Part shown: piece by piece, positions 28,405 to 36,730 of the stretch
Layout: every line of letters begins with the position of its first letter
Numbering within the stretch: the stretch's first letter is position 1
Assembly: GCA_020853395.1 (NCBI GenBank)
Contig: JADYYY010000002.1
Location: forward strand, 84,609 to 148,608
Length of the DNA: 64,000 bases
Direction of reading: 5' to 3'
DNA from: Acidobacteriota bacterium
GTDB lineage: Bacteria > Acidobacteriota > Vicinamibacteria > Vicinamibacterales > SCN-69-37
Translations under genes and position numbers: made by a program
Notes under the pieces: model-generated
Database searches by the model: none
Seen by the model: the letters and a program-made list of their open reading frames with translations, nothing else
Told to the model about the DNA's origin: nothing

Positions 28405-30216
28405 GTGGCTCAGCAGTCCGTCATCACTCCCACGTCGTCGCCGCTCGTCGGATTCGATGGGCATCCCTATCCCAGGCATCAGCTCCGCCGTCGCGACTGG
28501 ATGTCGGCGAACGGCGTCTGGCACTTCGCGATCGATCCGGCCGGTACCATCTCCGATCCGGGCGCTGTGCGCTGGGCCGGCGAGATCGTCGTGCCGTACT
28601 CGCCGGAGGCGCCTGCGAGCGGCATCGGCGACACCGGATTGTACAGCGCGTGCTGGTACCGGCGCGCGATCGAGGTGCCGTCGCTCGCCGAGGGCGAGCG
28701 GCTGCTCTTGCACTTCGGCGCGGTGGACTATCGCGCCACCGTCTGGGTGAACGGCCATCTCGCGGGCGAGCACGAGGGCGGCTACACCCCGTTCACGTTC
28801 GACATCACGCCTCATGTCGCCGGCACACGCGACGCCGACATCGTCGTATGGGCGTACGACGATCCGCAGGATCTCGCGAAGCCGCGCGGCAAGCAGGACT
28901 GGCTGCTGCGCGCGCACTCGATCTGGTATCCGCGGACGACGGGCATCTGGCAGACGGTGTGGCTCGAGCGCGTCCCGGCCACGTGGATCGGCGCGCTGCG
29001 CTGGACGCCGAACCTCGTGCGCTGGGAGATCGGCTGTGCGGCCGTGCTGCACGGCGCACCCTGCGACGGCGCGCGTCTCCACCTGCTGCTCCGGACCGAC
29101 GACGCCGTCCTGGTGGACGACTCGTACCTCGTCGTCGGCGGCGAGGTGCATCGCCGCGTCGCGCTGTCCGACCCCGGCATCGACGATTTCCGCAACGAGC
29201 TCCTGTGGAGCCCTGAATCGCCGCGCCTGATCGACGCCGAGCTTCGGCTGACGACCGCCGACGGCCGCCTGCTCGACACGGTCCAGAGCTACACAGCGCT
29301 GCGATCGATTACCGTCGACGGCGACCGGATCATCCTGAACGGCCGTCCGTACGGCTTGCGACTCGTGCTCGATCAGGGGTACTGGCCGGAGACGGGCCTC
29401 ACGCCGCCTGGCGACAATGCGCTGAGGAAGGACGTCGAGCTCGCGAAGGCGATGGGGTTCAACGGCGTCCGCAAGCACCAGAAGCTCGAGGATCCCGGTT
29501 ATCTCTACTGGGCGGATCGGCTCGGTCTACTCGTCTGGGGCGAGATGCCGAGCGCGTATCGCTTCACGCAGGACTCGACGCAGCGGACGACGCGCGAATG
29601 GATGGCCGCGATCGGCCGCGACTACAGCCATCCGTGCATCGTGGCGTGGGTGCCGTTCAACGAGTCGTGGGGCGTGCCGAATCTGCCGCTGAACGAAGCC
29701 GAGCGTCACTACGTGCGCGCGCTCTATCACCTCACGCGCACGCTCGATCCGACGCGGCCGGTCGTGGGCAACGACGGATGGGAAAGCGTGGCGACCGACA
29801 TCATCGGCATCCACGACTACGACGGCGATCCGGAGCGGCTCGCCCGACGCTACCGCGCGGACGAGATCCTGCCGCGGCTCTTCAAACGCGAGCGTCCGGG
29901 CGGACGGCTGCTCGTGCTCGAGGGCGAGCGGCACGCCGATCAGCCGATCATCCTCAGCGAGTTCGGCGGCATCTCGATCGTGGATCGCTCCGATCGGACC
30001 TGGGGCTACTCGCACGCCAGCTCGTCGTCGGCGCTCGCCGACCGCTACGCGGCGCTGCTGCGATCGGTGCGATCGCTCGGGCTGTTCTCCGGCTTCTGCT
30101 ACACGCAGTTCGCCGACACGTATCAGGAAGCCAACGGCTTGCTCTTCGCCGATCGCACGCCGAAGTTTCCGATCGAGGCGATCGCGGCGGCCACGCGCGG
30201 CGCCGCCGAGCGCTGA
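28405..30216 (+). CDS. Glycoside hydrolase family 2 protein (beta-galactosidase/glucuronidase type)
   Basis: 603 residues from GTG 28405. The N-terminal sugar-binding jelly roll (LLHFGAVDYRATVWVNGHLAGEHEGGYTPF) is followed by an Ig-like domain. The TIM barrel has acid/base E420 in FNESWG and nucleophile E519 in ILSEFGG. No signal peptide is visible, so it should act in the cytoplasm on a beta-linked disaccharide or glycoside. Substrate is not predictable. It is 80 bp downstream of the DUF2071 gene and on the same strand as the whole carbohydrate block. Confidence 0.92.
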   Translation: MAQQSVITPTSSPLVGFDGHPYPRHQLRRRDWMSANGVWHFAIDPAGTISDPGAVRWAGEIVVPYSPEAPASGIGDTGLYSACWYRRAIEVPSLAEGERLLLHFGAVDYRATVWVNGHLAGEHEGGYTPFTFDITPHVAGTRDADIVVWAYDDPQDLAKPRGKQDWLLRAHSIWYPRTTGIWQTVWLERVPATWIGALRWTPNLVRWEIGCAAVLHGAPCDGARLHLLLRTDDAVLVDDSYLVVGGEVHRRVALSDPGIDDFRNELLWSPESPRLIDAELRLTTADGRLLDTVQSYTALRSITVDGDRIILNGRPYGLRLVLDQGYWPETGLTPPGDNALRKDVELAKAMGFNGVRKHQKLEDPGYLYWADRLGLLVWGEMPSAYRFTQDSTQRTTREWMAAIGRDYSHPCIVAWVPFNESWGVPNLPLNEAERHYVRALYHLTRTLDPTRPVVGNDGWESVATDIIGIHDYDGDPERLARRYRADEILPRLFKRERPGGRLLVLEGERHADQPIILSEFGGISIVDRSDRTWGYSHASSSSALADRYAALLRSVRSLGLFSGFCYTQFADTYQEANGLLFADRTPKFPIEAIAAATRGAAER

Positions 30217-30331
30217 CGGCGGCCGCGCGACGGCATTGCCGAAGGTATCCCACGGCGTGCCACTCGCGCCGGCGCGCGGACCGCGATCGCCAAGACGCTG
30301 CGCGGCACAGCTTTTGAAATCTTCGCGGCGC

Positions 30332-31540
30332 ATGACGACTTCCTTTCGCCCGGCGGCCGCTGCCGCCGCGGCCGATCTGCTCTGCTTCAGCCACCTCCGC
30401 TGGACGTACGTCTTTCAGCGCCCGCAGCACCTGATGGTGCGGTTCAGCCGAACGCGACGCGTGTTCTTCGTCGAGGAGCCGCTCTTCGATGCCGAGCGCG
30501 CGCACGTCACGGTCTCGACCTCGAACGGCGTCCACGTCGTCGTGCCGCACCTGCCGCAGGGTCTGGACGCGGGCGGCGCGATCGCCGCGCAGCGACGACT
30601 GCTCGACTGCGTGCTCGCGGGCTATGAGATCGAGCGGCCGATCGTCTGGCTCTACACGCCGATGGCGCTGCCGATCTTCGAGGGGCTCGAGGTGAGCGGG
30701 ATCGTCTACGACTGCATGGACGAGCTCGCCGGGTTCGCGGGCGCGCCGCAGGGCTTGCGCGAGCGTGAGCAGGCGCTCCTGCGCCGGGCGGACGTCGTCT
30801 TCACCGGCGGCGTGTCGCTGTACGAGGCGAAGAAGCGCCTGCATCGCAACATCCATCCGATGCCGAGCAGCGTGGACGTGGCGCACTTCCGCCGCGCCCG
30901 CGGCCGCTGCCAGCCCCCGCTCGACCAGCGGCGGATCGCGCGGCCGCGGCTCGGCTTCTGCGGCGTGATCGACGAGCGGATGAACATCGAGCTCGTCCAG
31001 GCGGTCGCCGAACGGAACCCGGCGTGGCAGTTCGTGATGCTCGGGCCGGTCTGCAAGATCGATCCGGAGTCGCTGCCGCGCCGCGAGAACGTCCACTATC
31101 TCGGCATGAAGGCGTACGACGATCTGCCGGCGTACATGGCGGGCTGGGACGTGGCGCTCATGCCGTTCGCGCACAACGACGCGACGCGCTACATCAGCCC
31201 GACGAAGACGCCGGAGTACCTCGCGGCGGGATGCCCGGTCGTCTCCACGTCGATCCGCGACGTCGTCCGGCCCTACGGCGAGCTGGGCCTCGTCGAGATC
31301 GCCGATTCGGTGGAGGAGTTCGAGGCCGCCGTGCGCCGATCGCTCACGCCGGCGGGCCGCGACGCGGTGAAGCGTGCCGAAGCCTTCCTGTCGCGCCTGT
31401 CCTGGGATCAGACGTTCGCGTCCATGCACCGGCTGATCGAGGAAGCCGTTGGGCAGCAGGCCCAGACGCGCATCGAGGAGGAACGGCCGGCGCGGCCGGT
31501 GTCGTTCGTGCCCGCGTTTGCGCCGCAGAGCACGATGTGA
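30332..31540 (+). CDS. Glycosyltransferase (GT-B fold, TuaH-like)
   Basis: 402 residues. The N-terminus (LLCFSHLRWTYVFQRPQHLMVRF) is typical of a GT-B glycosyltransferase group that often lies next to UDP-galactopyranose mutase. The C-terminal half carries LGFCGVIDERMN, LGMKAYDDLPAYMAGWDVALMPF and the nucleotide-sugar segment SPTKTPEYLAAGCPVVS. ATG 30332 is chosen because conserved sequence begins shortly after; the frame upstream is not conserved. Likely adds a sugar, possibly galactofuranose, to an envelope polysaccharide. Confidence 0.9.
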   Translation: MTTSFRPAAAAAAADLLCFSHLRWTYVFQRPQHLMVRFSRTRRVFFVEEPLFDAERAHVTVSTSNGVHVVVPHLPQGLDAGGAIAAQRRLLDCVLAGYEIERPIVWLYTPMALPIFEGLEVSGIVYDCMDELAGFAGAPQGLREREQALLRRADVVFTGGVSLYEAKKRLHRNIHPMPSSVDVAHFRRARGRCQPPLDQRRIARPRLGFCGVIDERMNIELVQAVAERNPAWQFVMLGPVCKIDPESLPRRENVHYLGMKAYDDLPAYMAGWDVALMPFAHNDATRYISPTKTPEYLAAGCPVVSTSIRDVVRPYGELGLVEIADSVEEFEAAVRRSLTPAGRDAVKRAEAFLSRLSWDQTFASMHRLIEEAVGQQAQTRIEEERPARPVSFVPAFAPQSTM

Positions 31541-31566
31541 GCGGCGAGCGGACGGGACCGGCGTCG

Positions 31567-32688
31567 ATGTTCGACTACCTCATCGTGGGCGCCGGCTTCG
31601 CCGGCAGCGTGATGGCAGAGCGGCTGGCGGCCGACGCCGGCCGCAGCGTCCTGCTCATCGATCGCCGCCGGCACATCGCCGGCAACGCGTACGACCACTA
31701 CGACGATGCGGGGATCCTCGTGCACCGGTACGGACCTCACATCTTCCACACCAACTCGCGCGAAGTGTTCGATTACCTGTCGAGATTCACCGAGTGGCGG
31801 CCGTACCAGCACCGGGTCCAGGCGTGGGTGGACGGCCAGCTCGTGCCGATTCCGATCAACCTCGACACGGTCAACACGCTCTACGGCCTGCAGCTCACGT
31901 CGTTCGAGCTCGTCACGTTCTTCGAGCGCGTGGCGGAGCGGCCCGCCGCGATCCGCACCTCCGAGGACGTGATCGTGAGCAAGGTCGGCCGCGAGCTGTA
32001 CGAGAAATTCTTCCGCAACTACACGCGCAAGCAGTGGGACTGCGATCCGTCGGAGCTCGACGCGTCGGTGACGGCCCGCGTGCCGGTGCGAACGAACCGC
32101 GACGACCGGTACTTCACCGACACGTACCAGGCGATGCCGCGGCACGGGCTCACGCGGATGTTCGAGCGCATGCTCGCCCACCCGAAGATCAAGGTGCTGC
32201 TCAACACGGACTATCGCGAGGTGCGCAGCGTCATCCCGCATCGTGAGGTCATCTTCACCGGGCCGATCGACGAGTACTTCGACTATCGGTTCGGACGGCT
32301 CCCTTACCGATCGCTGGACTTCAGGTTCGAGACCTTCAATACGGACCGCGTTCAGCCGGTGGCGGTCATCAACTACCCGAACGAGAACCCGTACACGCGC
32401 GTCACCGAGTTCAAGCACCTGACCGGCCAGGAGCACCCGAAGACCACCGTCGTGTACGAGCACCCGAAGGCCGAGGGCGATCCGTACTACCCGGTGCAGC
32501 GGCCGGAGAACCTCGAGCTGTACCGCAAGTACCAGATGCTGGCGGCCACGCTGCCGAACGTGCACTTCGTCGGGCGCCTCGGCACGTACCGCTACTACAA
32601 CATGGACCAGGTCACCGCGCAGGCGCTGACGCTCTACGCGAAGCTGACCGGCCAGACACGCCGCGACGCGCTGGCGAATCCAGCGTAG
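31567..32688 (+). CDS. glf: UDP-galactopyranose mutase
   Basis: 373 residues. Flavoenzyme converting UDP-galactopyranose to UDP-galactofuranose, the donor for galactofuranosyl polymers. The FAD-binding YLIVGAGFAGSVMAERL and RRRHIAGNAYDHYD are at the N-terminus; YGPHIFHTN, NYTRKQWDCDPSEL, TDTYQAMPRHGL, YPNENPYTRVTEFKH and the C-terminal VGRLGTYRYYNMDQV are all intact. It follows the glycosyltransferase by 26 bp and is the last gene before a strong hairpin. Confidence 0.95.
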   Translation: MFDYLIVGAGFAGSVMAERLAADAGRSVLLIDRRRHIAGNAYDHYDDAGILVHRYGPHIFHTNSREVFDYLSRFTEWRPYQHRVQAWVDGQLVPIPINLDTVNTLYGLQLTSFELVTFFERVAERPAAIRTSEDVIVSKVGRELYEKFFRNYTRKQWDCDPSELDASVTARVPVRTNRDDRYFTDTYQAMPRHGLTRMFERMLAHPKIKVLLNTDYREVRSVIPHREVIFTGPIDEYFDYRFGRLPYRSLDFRFETFNTDRVQPVAVINYPNENPYTRVTEFKHLTGQEHPKTTVVYEHPKAEGDPYYPVQRPENLELYRKYQMLAATLPNVHFVGRLGTYRYYNMDQVTAQALTLYAKLTGQTRRDALANPA

Positions 32689-32691
32689 TCG

Positions 32692-32727
32692 GAGGCGGCC
32701 GCCGCAGCGCGGCGCGGCGGCCGCCTC
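32692..32727 (+). terminator. Strong hairpin after glf
   Basis: A perfect 14-bp stem, GAGGCGGCCGCCGC against GCGGCGGCCGCCTC, with an 8-nt loop, beginning three bases after the glf stop. It is followed by ACCTT rather than a U-run. It most likely marks the end of the carbohydrate transcript. Confidence 0.65.
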
Positions 32728-32749
32728 ACCTTGATGCGAGGAGCACGTC

Positions 32750-33789
32750 ATGGCTCGGACCAGCGCACCGTCCTTCCCGGCGTCCGCCTTGCTGCCCGTG
32801 GTGGCGTTCGGAGGGGCGATGCTCGCCGGCGCCCTGCTCAAATCCTCGCCGCGCCGGACGTCGTTCCGCGATCAGGTCGTTCTCATCACCGGCGGATCGC
32901 GGGGGCTCGGTCTGGCCCTCGCGGAACGGTTCGCCGTCGAGAGCGCCCAGATCGTGCTCGTCGCCCGCTCGCAGGACCAGCTCGAGCGCGCCGCCGAGCG
33001 GGTGCGCGCCCGTGGCGCAGCGAGCGTGCTGATCCGCGTTTGTGACATCCGCGATCGAGCCGGCGTCGAGCGGGCCGTGGCCGACACGATTCGGGAGCGC
33101 GGCCGCATCGACGTGCTGGTCAACAACGCCGGGATCATCCAGGTCACGCCGTTCGAGCACGCGCAGCTCGAGGATTTCCCCTTCATTTCATCCGGGCGTG
33201 CCTCCCCCATTTCGTTGCGCAAGGCGGCGGCCGCATCATCAACATCTCGTCTGTCGGCGGGCGCCTCGCGCTGCCGCACCTGCTGCCGTACTGCGTGGGC
33301 AAATTCGCCCTCGCCGGGCTGTCCGACGGGCTGCACGCGGAGCTCCGGCGCCACCACATCGTCGTGACGACGGCGACGCCGCACCTCATGCGGACCGGGT
33401 CTCATCGGAATCCGCTCGTGCGCGGGCAGCACAAGAAGGAGGCGGTCCTGTTCGCGCTCGCGGGCAGCCCGCTCACAGCGATCGATGCCGGCCGCGCGGC
33501 CGCGATGATCGTCGAAGCGTCACGCATCGGGCGCGCGCGAATTGCGCCCGGCTGGCCCGCGCGCGCCGCGCAACTGCTCCAGGCCGCCGCGCCAGAGGCC
33601 GCGGCCGCGCTGCTGGCCGCCCTCGCCACGTGGGTGCTTCCGGGGCCGGCGCCGCGTCCGGCCGGCGATCGCGGCCGGCAGTCGCGAGACATCGACACCG
33701 GCGTGCTCGCCCGTGTGTTCGCGACCGAGGCCGCCAGGCGGTACAACCAGCGGATCTCGCCCGACGAAGCGGCGCAATCGAGCGCGTGA
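32750..33789 (+). pseudogene. Short-chain dehydrogenase broken by an internal deletion/frameshift
   Basis: The first frame (32750 to about 33180) encodes an N-terminal hydrophobic segment, VLITGGSRGLGLALAERFA and VLVNNAGIIQVTPFEHAQLE. The second frame (about 33193 to 33789) resumes with RACLPHFVAQGGGRIINISS, the catalytic YCVGK and a normal SDR tail. Between them, near 33180-33192, the reading frame changes and about 15-17 residues usually present (the alpha-E helix start) are missing. The simplest explanation is an out-of-frame deletion of roughly 50 bp, leaving a 205-residue truncated product. An assembly error is possible. All other motifs are intact, so the event looks recent. Confidence 0.8.
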
Positions 33790-34015
33790 CGTCCGCACGT
33801 TGACCCTCCGGTTCCCCATCTCGACGGCACGGGCATCCGTGCGGGAAGCCACGCACATCAACCCCGTGGCCCCGGATCTGCACGCATTCAGCCGTAGCCC
33901 GTCGCGCGACCCACGGATCGCGACGCAAGTCGAGACCCGCGGCGCTGGAGGCGACGAGGCTCCAGACCACCCCATAGGACCCGGGACCCGGGACCGTGAC
34001 TAGAAAGAGGCTTCA

Positions 34016-34726
34016 ATGCGGAATCATCAACAACACCACGAATCGCGGTGGCGCAGCGACGATGAGTTCGAGCGGGCGAACTCCGGCCGGCGAGCCCAGC
34101 GCGCCCAGTCCGATGCCGTCGAACACGGCGCGGATGACCTCCTGGACGGTGACGGGCACGGCGACGCGTCCGAGCCCTGGGACGTCGAATGGGTCCGTCG
34201 TGACGACCCGCGAGAGGCGGGGGCTGGCGCACGCGAGGTGCGCGGCGACCTCGACCTTCCTGGTGAGTATCGAAGCGCGCGATCGAACGAGGCGCCGGTG
34301 GGACCGCGGCGCGGGCACCGGGGCGCCAATGACCTCGCGTCGCCCGGGTCACACGCCGGTAAGGGGCCACGCGGCTATCGCCGCACCGACGAGCGCATCT
34401 GGGAGGACGTCTGCGAACGGCTGGCGTGCGATCCCGATCTCGATGCGAGCGACATCGAGGTCTCGGTCAGCGACGGCGACGTCCAGCTCGAGGGTGACGT
34501 CGCGTCCGAGCCAGCCAGGCGCGCGGCCGAGGAGATCGCCGCCTCCGCGTTCGGCGTGCAGCGCGTCGAGAACCGGCTGCGCGTGCGGCTGTTCGCCGGG
34601 GCCGATCATCCGGTCGCCTCAGCGCCGCCGCCGGTGATCGAAGGCTACACCGCGGGCGCGAGCGACGGTTCGCGGAAGGCGGACGGCGAGGCGGACGGCG
34701 AGCGCCGGCACTCGCGGCATCAGTGA
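34016..34726 (+). CDS. BON-domain protein
   Basis: 236 residues. A very polar, charged N-terminal region (about 1-122) without a signal peptide is followed by one BON domain (RTDERIWEDVCERLACDPDL, IEVSVSDGDVQLEGDV, VQRVENRLRV). The tail is Asp/Gly/Lys-rich. BON domains bind phospholipid surfaces and occur in OsmY-like stress proteins. AGAGG lies eight bases before the ATG. The lack of a signal peptide suggests a cytoplasmic role or non-classical attachment. Confidence 0.8.
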   Translation: MRNHQQHHESRWRSDDEFERANSGRRAQRAQSDAVEHGADDLLDGDGHGDASEPWDVEWVRRDDPREAGAGAREVRGDLDLPGEYRSARSNEAPVGPRRGHRGANDLASPGSHAGKGPRGYRRTDERIWEDVCERLACDPDLDASDIEVSVSDGDVQLEGDVASEPARRAAEEIAASAFGVQRVENRLRVRLFAGADHPVASAPPPVIEGYTAGASDGSRKADGEADGERRHSRHQ

Positions 34727-34813
34727 CGTGGGCTCGCCCGCACGGAGGCGCCCGCGACGTGCCGCGCGCCGACCGCGCCACGTGACGCGCGGTGCCGACC
34801 AGGAGATCGCAGG

Positions 34814-35710
34814 ATGGCGAAGACGCGAACGCGCACACGGGCCGCCTCGGACCGCCGGCCGAAGCCGCCGTTTCCGAAGCAGCATCAGCCGAAGCCCGGC
34901 CGCGAATCCGAGCTCGAGCCCCGCCCGAAGTACGAGGCACCCGACTACCGGGCGTCCGGCAAGCTCAACGGCAACGTGGCGATCGTGACGGGAGGCGACT
35001 CGGGGATCGGCCGTGCCGTCGCCGTCCTGTTCGCTCGCGAGGGCGCCGACGTCGCGCTCGTGTTCCTTCCCGAGGAGCGCGACGACGCCGAGGAAACGGC
35101 GCGCGCCATCGAAGGTGCCGGACGCCGCGCCCTCCTCATCGCGGGCGATCTTCGCCGGCCGGCGTTCTGCCGGCGCGTCATCGCCACGACCGTCCGGCGA
35201 TGGGGCCGGCTCGACGTCCTGGTCAACAACGCGGCGTTCCAGCAGCACCAGCCGTCCATCGCCGAGATCAGCGACGCCCAATGGACGCGGACGTTCGAGA
35301 CCAACATCTTCGCGATGTTCTGGCTGACGCAAGCGGCGCTGCCCCATCTCCGGCCGGGCGCCGCGATCATCAACACCGGCTCGATCGTCGGCCTCAACGG
35401 CAGCGGCAAGCTCCTCGACTACGCGTCGACCAAAGGCGCGATTCACGCCTTCACGAAGTCGCTCGCCCAGTCGCTGGTGGATCGGGAGATTCGAGTGAAC
35501 TGCGTGGCGCCAGGGCCGGTGTGGACGCCGCTCAACCCGTCGGATCGTCCGCCGGACGAGGTCGCCACGTTCGGCCAGGACACGCCGATGGGCCGGCCCG
35601 GCCAGCCGGAGGAAATCGCCCCGGCCTACGTGTTCTTCGCGTCGAACGCCGACTCGAGCTACATCACCGGCGAAGTGCTGACGATCACCGGCGGCAAGAC
35701 GGTCGCGTGA
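34814..35710 (+). CDS. Short-chain dehydrogenase, general-stress (YhdF/YghA) type
   Basis: 298 residues. A Lys/Arg/Pro-rich N-terminal extension (1-50) ending EAPDYRASGKLNGN is typical of this group. The NAD(P)-binding IVTGGDSGIGRAVA, VLVNNAAFQQ, catalytic Ser in NTGSIVG and YASTK, and the C-terminal SSYITGEVLTITGG are intact. Substrate unknown; homologues are general-stress oxidoreductases. AGGAG precedes the ATG. Its integrity contrasts with the broken SDR 1 kb upstream. Confidence 0.93.
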   Translation: MAKTRTRTRAASDRRPKPPFPKQHQPKPGRESELEPRPKYEAPDYRASGKLNGNVAIVTGGDSGIGRAVAVLFAREGADVALVFLPEERDDAEETARAIEGAGRRALLIAGDLRRPAFCRRVIATTVRRWGRLDVLVNNAAFQQHQPSIAEISDAQWTRTFETNIFAMFWLTQAALPHLRPGAAIINTGSIVGLNGSGKLLDYASTKGAIHAFTKSLAQSLVDREIRVNCVAPGPVWTPLNPSDRPPDEVATFGQDTPMGRPGQPEEIAPAYVFFASNADSSYITGEVLTITGGKTVA

Positions 35711-35829
35711 GCCGTCGAGGATGCGAGCCTGAAGTGTGAGTCCAGAGGCTTGCGGTCGTGGTCTTGCCGCGGTCCCCTGCAACGGCCGGCGACGTCCCGG
35801 GCGGGCCGCGACGCGCGTGGCGTCCGAAA

Positions 35830-36552
35830 TCAGATCAACTTCGACACGATCCCGCCCGGCGCGAGGTTGATTCGCAGCGTGAGGAACGCGACGCCGACGC
35901 TCCACGGCTCGTCGCGATGCTCCAGCCCGTGGTGCACATGGCGGACGACGCCGATGGCGTCGCAGAAGGCACACGTCAAGCGGAGCCGATCCTCCGGGCT
36001 CAGCCGGTGGGCGGTCGTGAATCGCAGGCCGGAAATCGATAGATCGCGCGTCGTGCCGGTGAGCGGCGCCCCGTAGGGATAGGCGAAGTGGAACGCCAGC
36101 GGCCATTCCCGGCTGATGCGGTGGAACGCCCGGCGAGCCGTGTCGTCCTGCTCGTGCATGCTGGCTGGATAGAGCGGGCTGGCGCACAACGCGCAGATGG
36201 CCGACGGCCGCGTCAGATCTCGCGCCGGGTGCAGCGTGCCGCAGAACTCGCACGCCGTGACGGGCGACGCCGCGGCTTGGCGTGGAGCTTCATCGGCCGG
36301 AGGCAGCAGGACCGCGGCCTCGGCGCGCCGTTCGGAGGCGGCCGCCAGGGTTCGGTCGTAGCGGGCCCGCGCCTCGGGATCGCTCAGCACCGCGAACGCG
36401 TCGTTGATGCGGGCCGCCATGTCCGGATCGCCGCCGAGGTCCGGGTGCATGCGGAGCCGCCGCATGAGCGTCAGGTAGCTCATGTGGACGATCTCGCGTG
36501 GCGCGTCCGGCTGCACGTGCAGCACTTCGTAGTGCGTCGGCGTGCGGACCAT
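35830..36552 (-). CDS. DnaJ J-domain, four-cysteine ribbon and PilZ domain fusion
   Basis: 240 residues. J-domain 1-67 with the HPD motif at 36-38 and NDAFAVLSDPEARARYDR. A linker follows, then a four-cysteine cluster (C101, C104, C120, C123) that can form a zinc ribbon. A C-terminal PilZ-type domain (about 139-228) has RRAFHRISR and DLSISG (170-175), the RxxxR and D/NxSxxG motifs that bind cyclic di-GMP. ATG 36552 is chosen because the J-domain starts six residues later. I know of no characterised protein with this order; it could couple an Hsp70 partner to c-di-GMP. It is divergent from the TonB receptor. Confidence 0.85.
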   Translation of the reverse strand: MVRTPTHYEVLHVQPDAPREIVHMSYLTLMRRLRMHPDLGGDPDMAARINDAFAVLSDPEARARYDRTLAAASERRAEAAVLLPPADEAPRQAAASPVTACEFCGTLHPARDLTRPSAICALCASPLYPASMHEQDDTARRAFHRISREWPLAFHFAYPYGAPLTGTTRDLSISGLRFTTAHRLSPEDRLRLTCAFCDAIGVVRHVHHGLEHRDEPWSVGVAFLTLRINLAPGGIVSKLI

Positions 36553-36730
36553 GTGCGTGAGCGTGTCCCGGACCGGTAGTCGGCCGCGCGGCGTCGATCT
36601 TGAGCCGAGGCACGCACCGTCGGAATTCGCGGATAATAGCGAGGCCTGACGAATGTGTTCTGGACGCCGGCCTGGCCGGTCCGCTCGCTCCGGGCGGGCC
36701 GGACGCGATCGGCTACACGGATTCGAGGTC

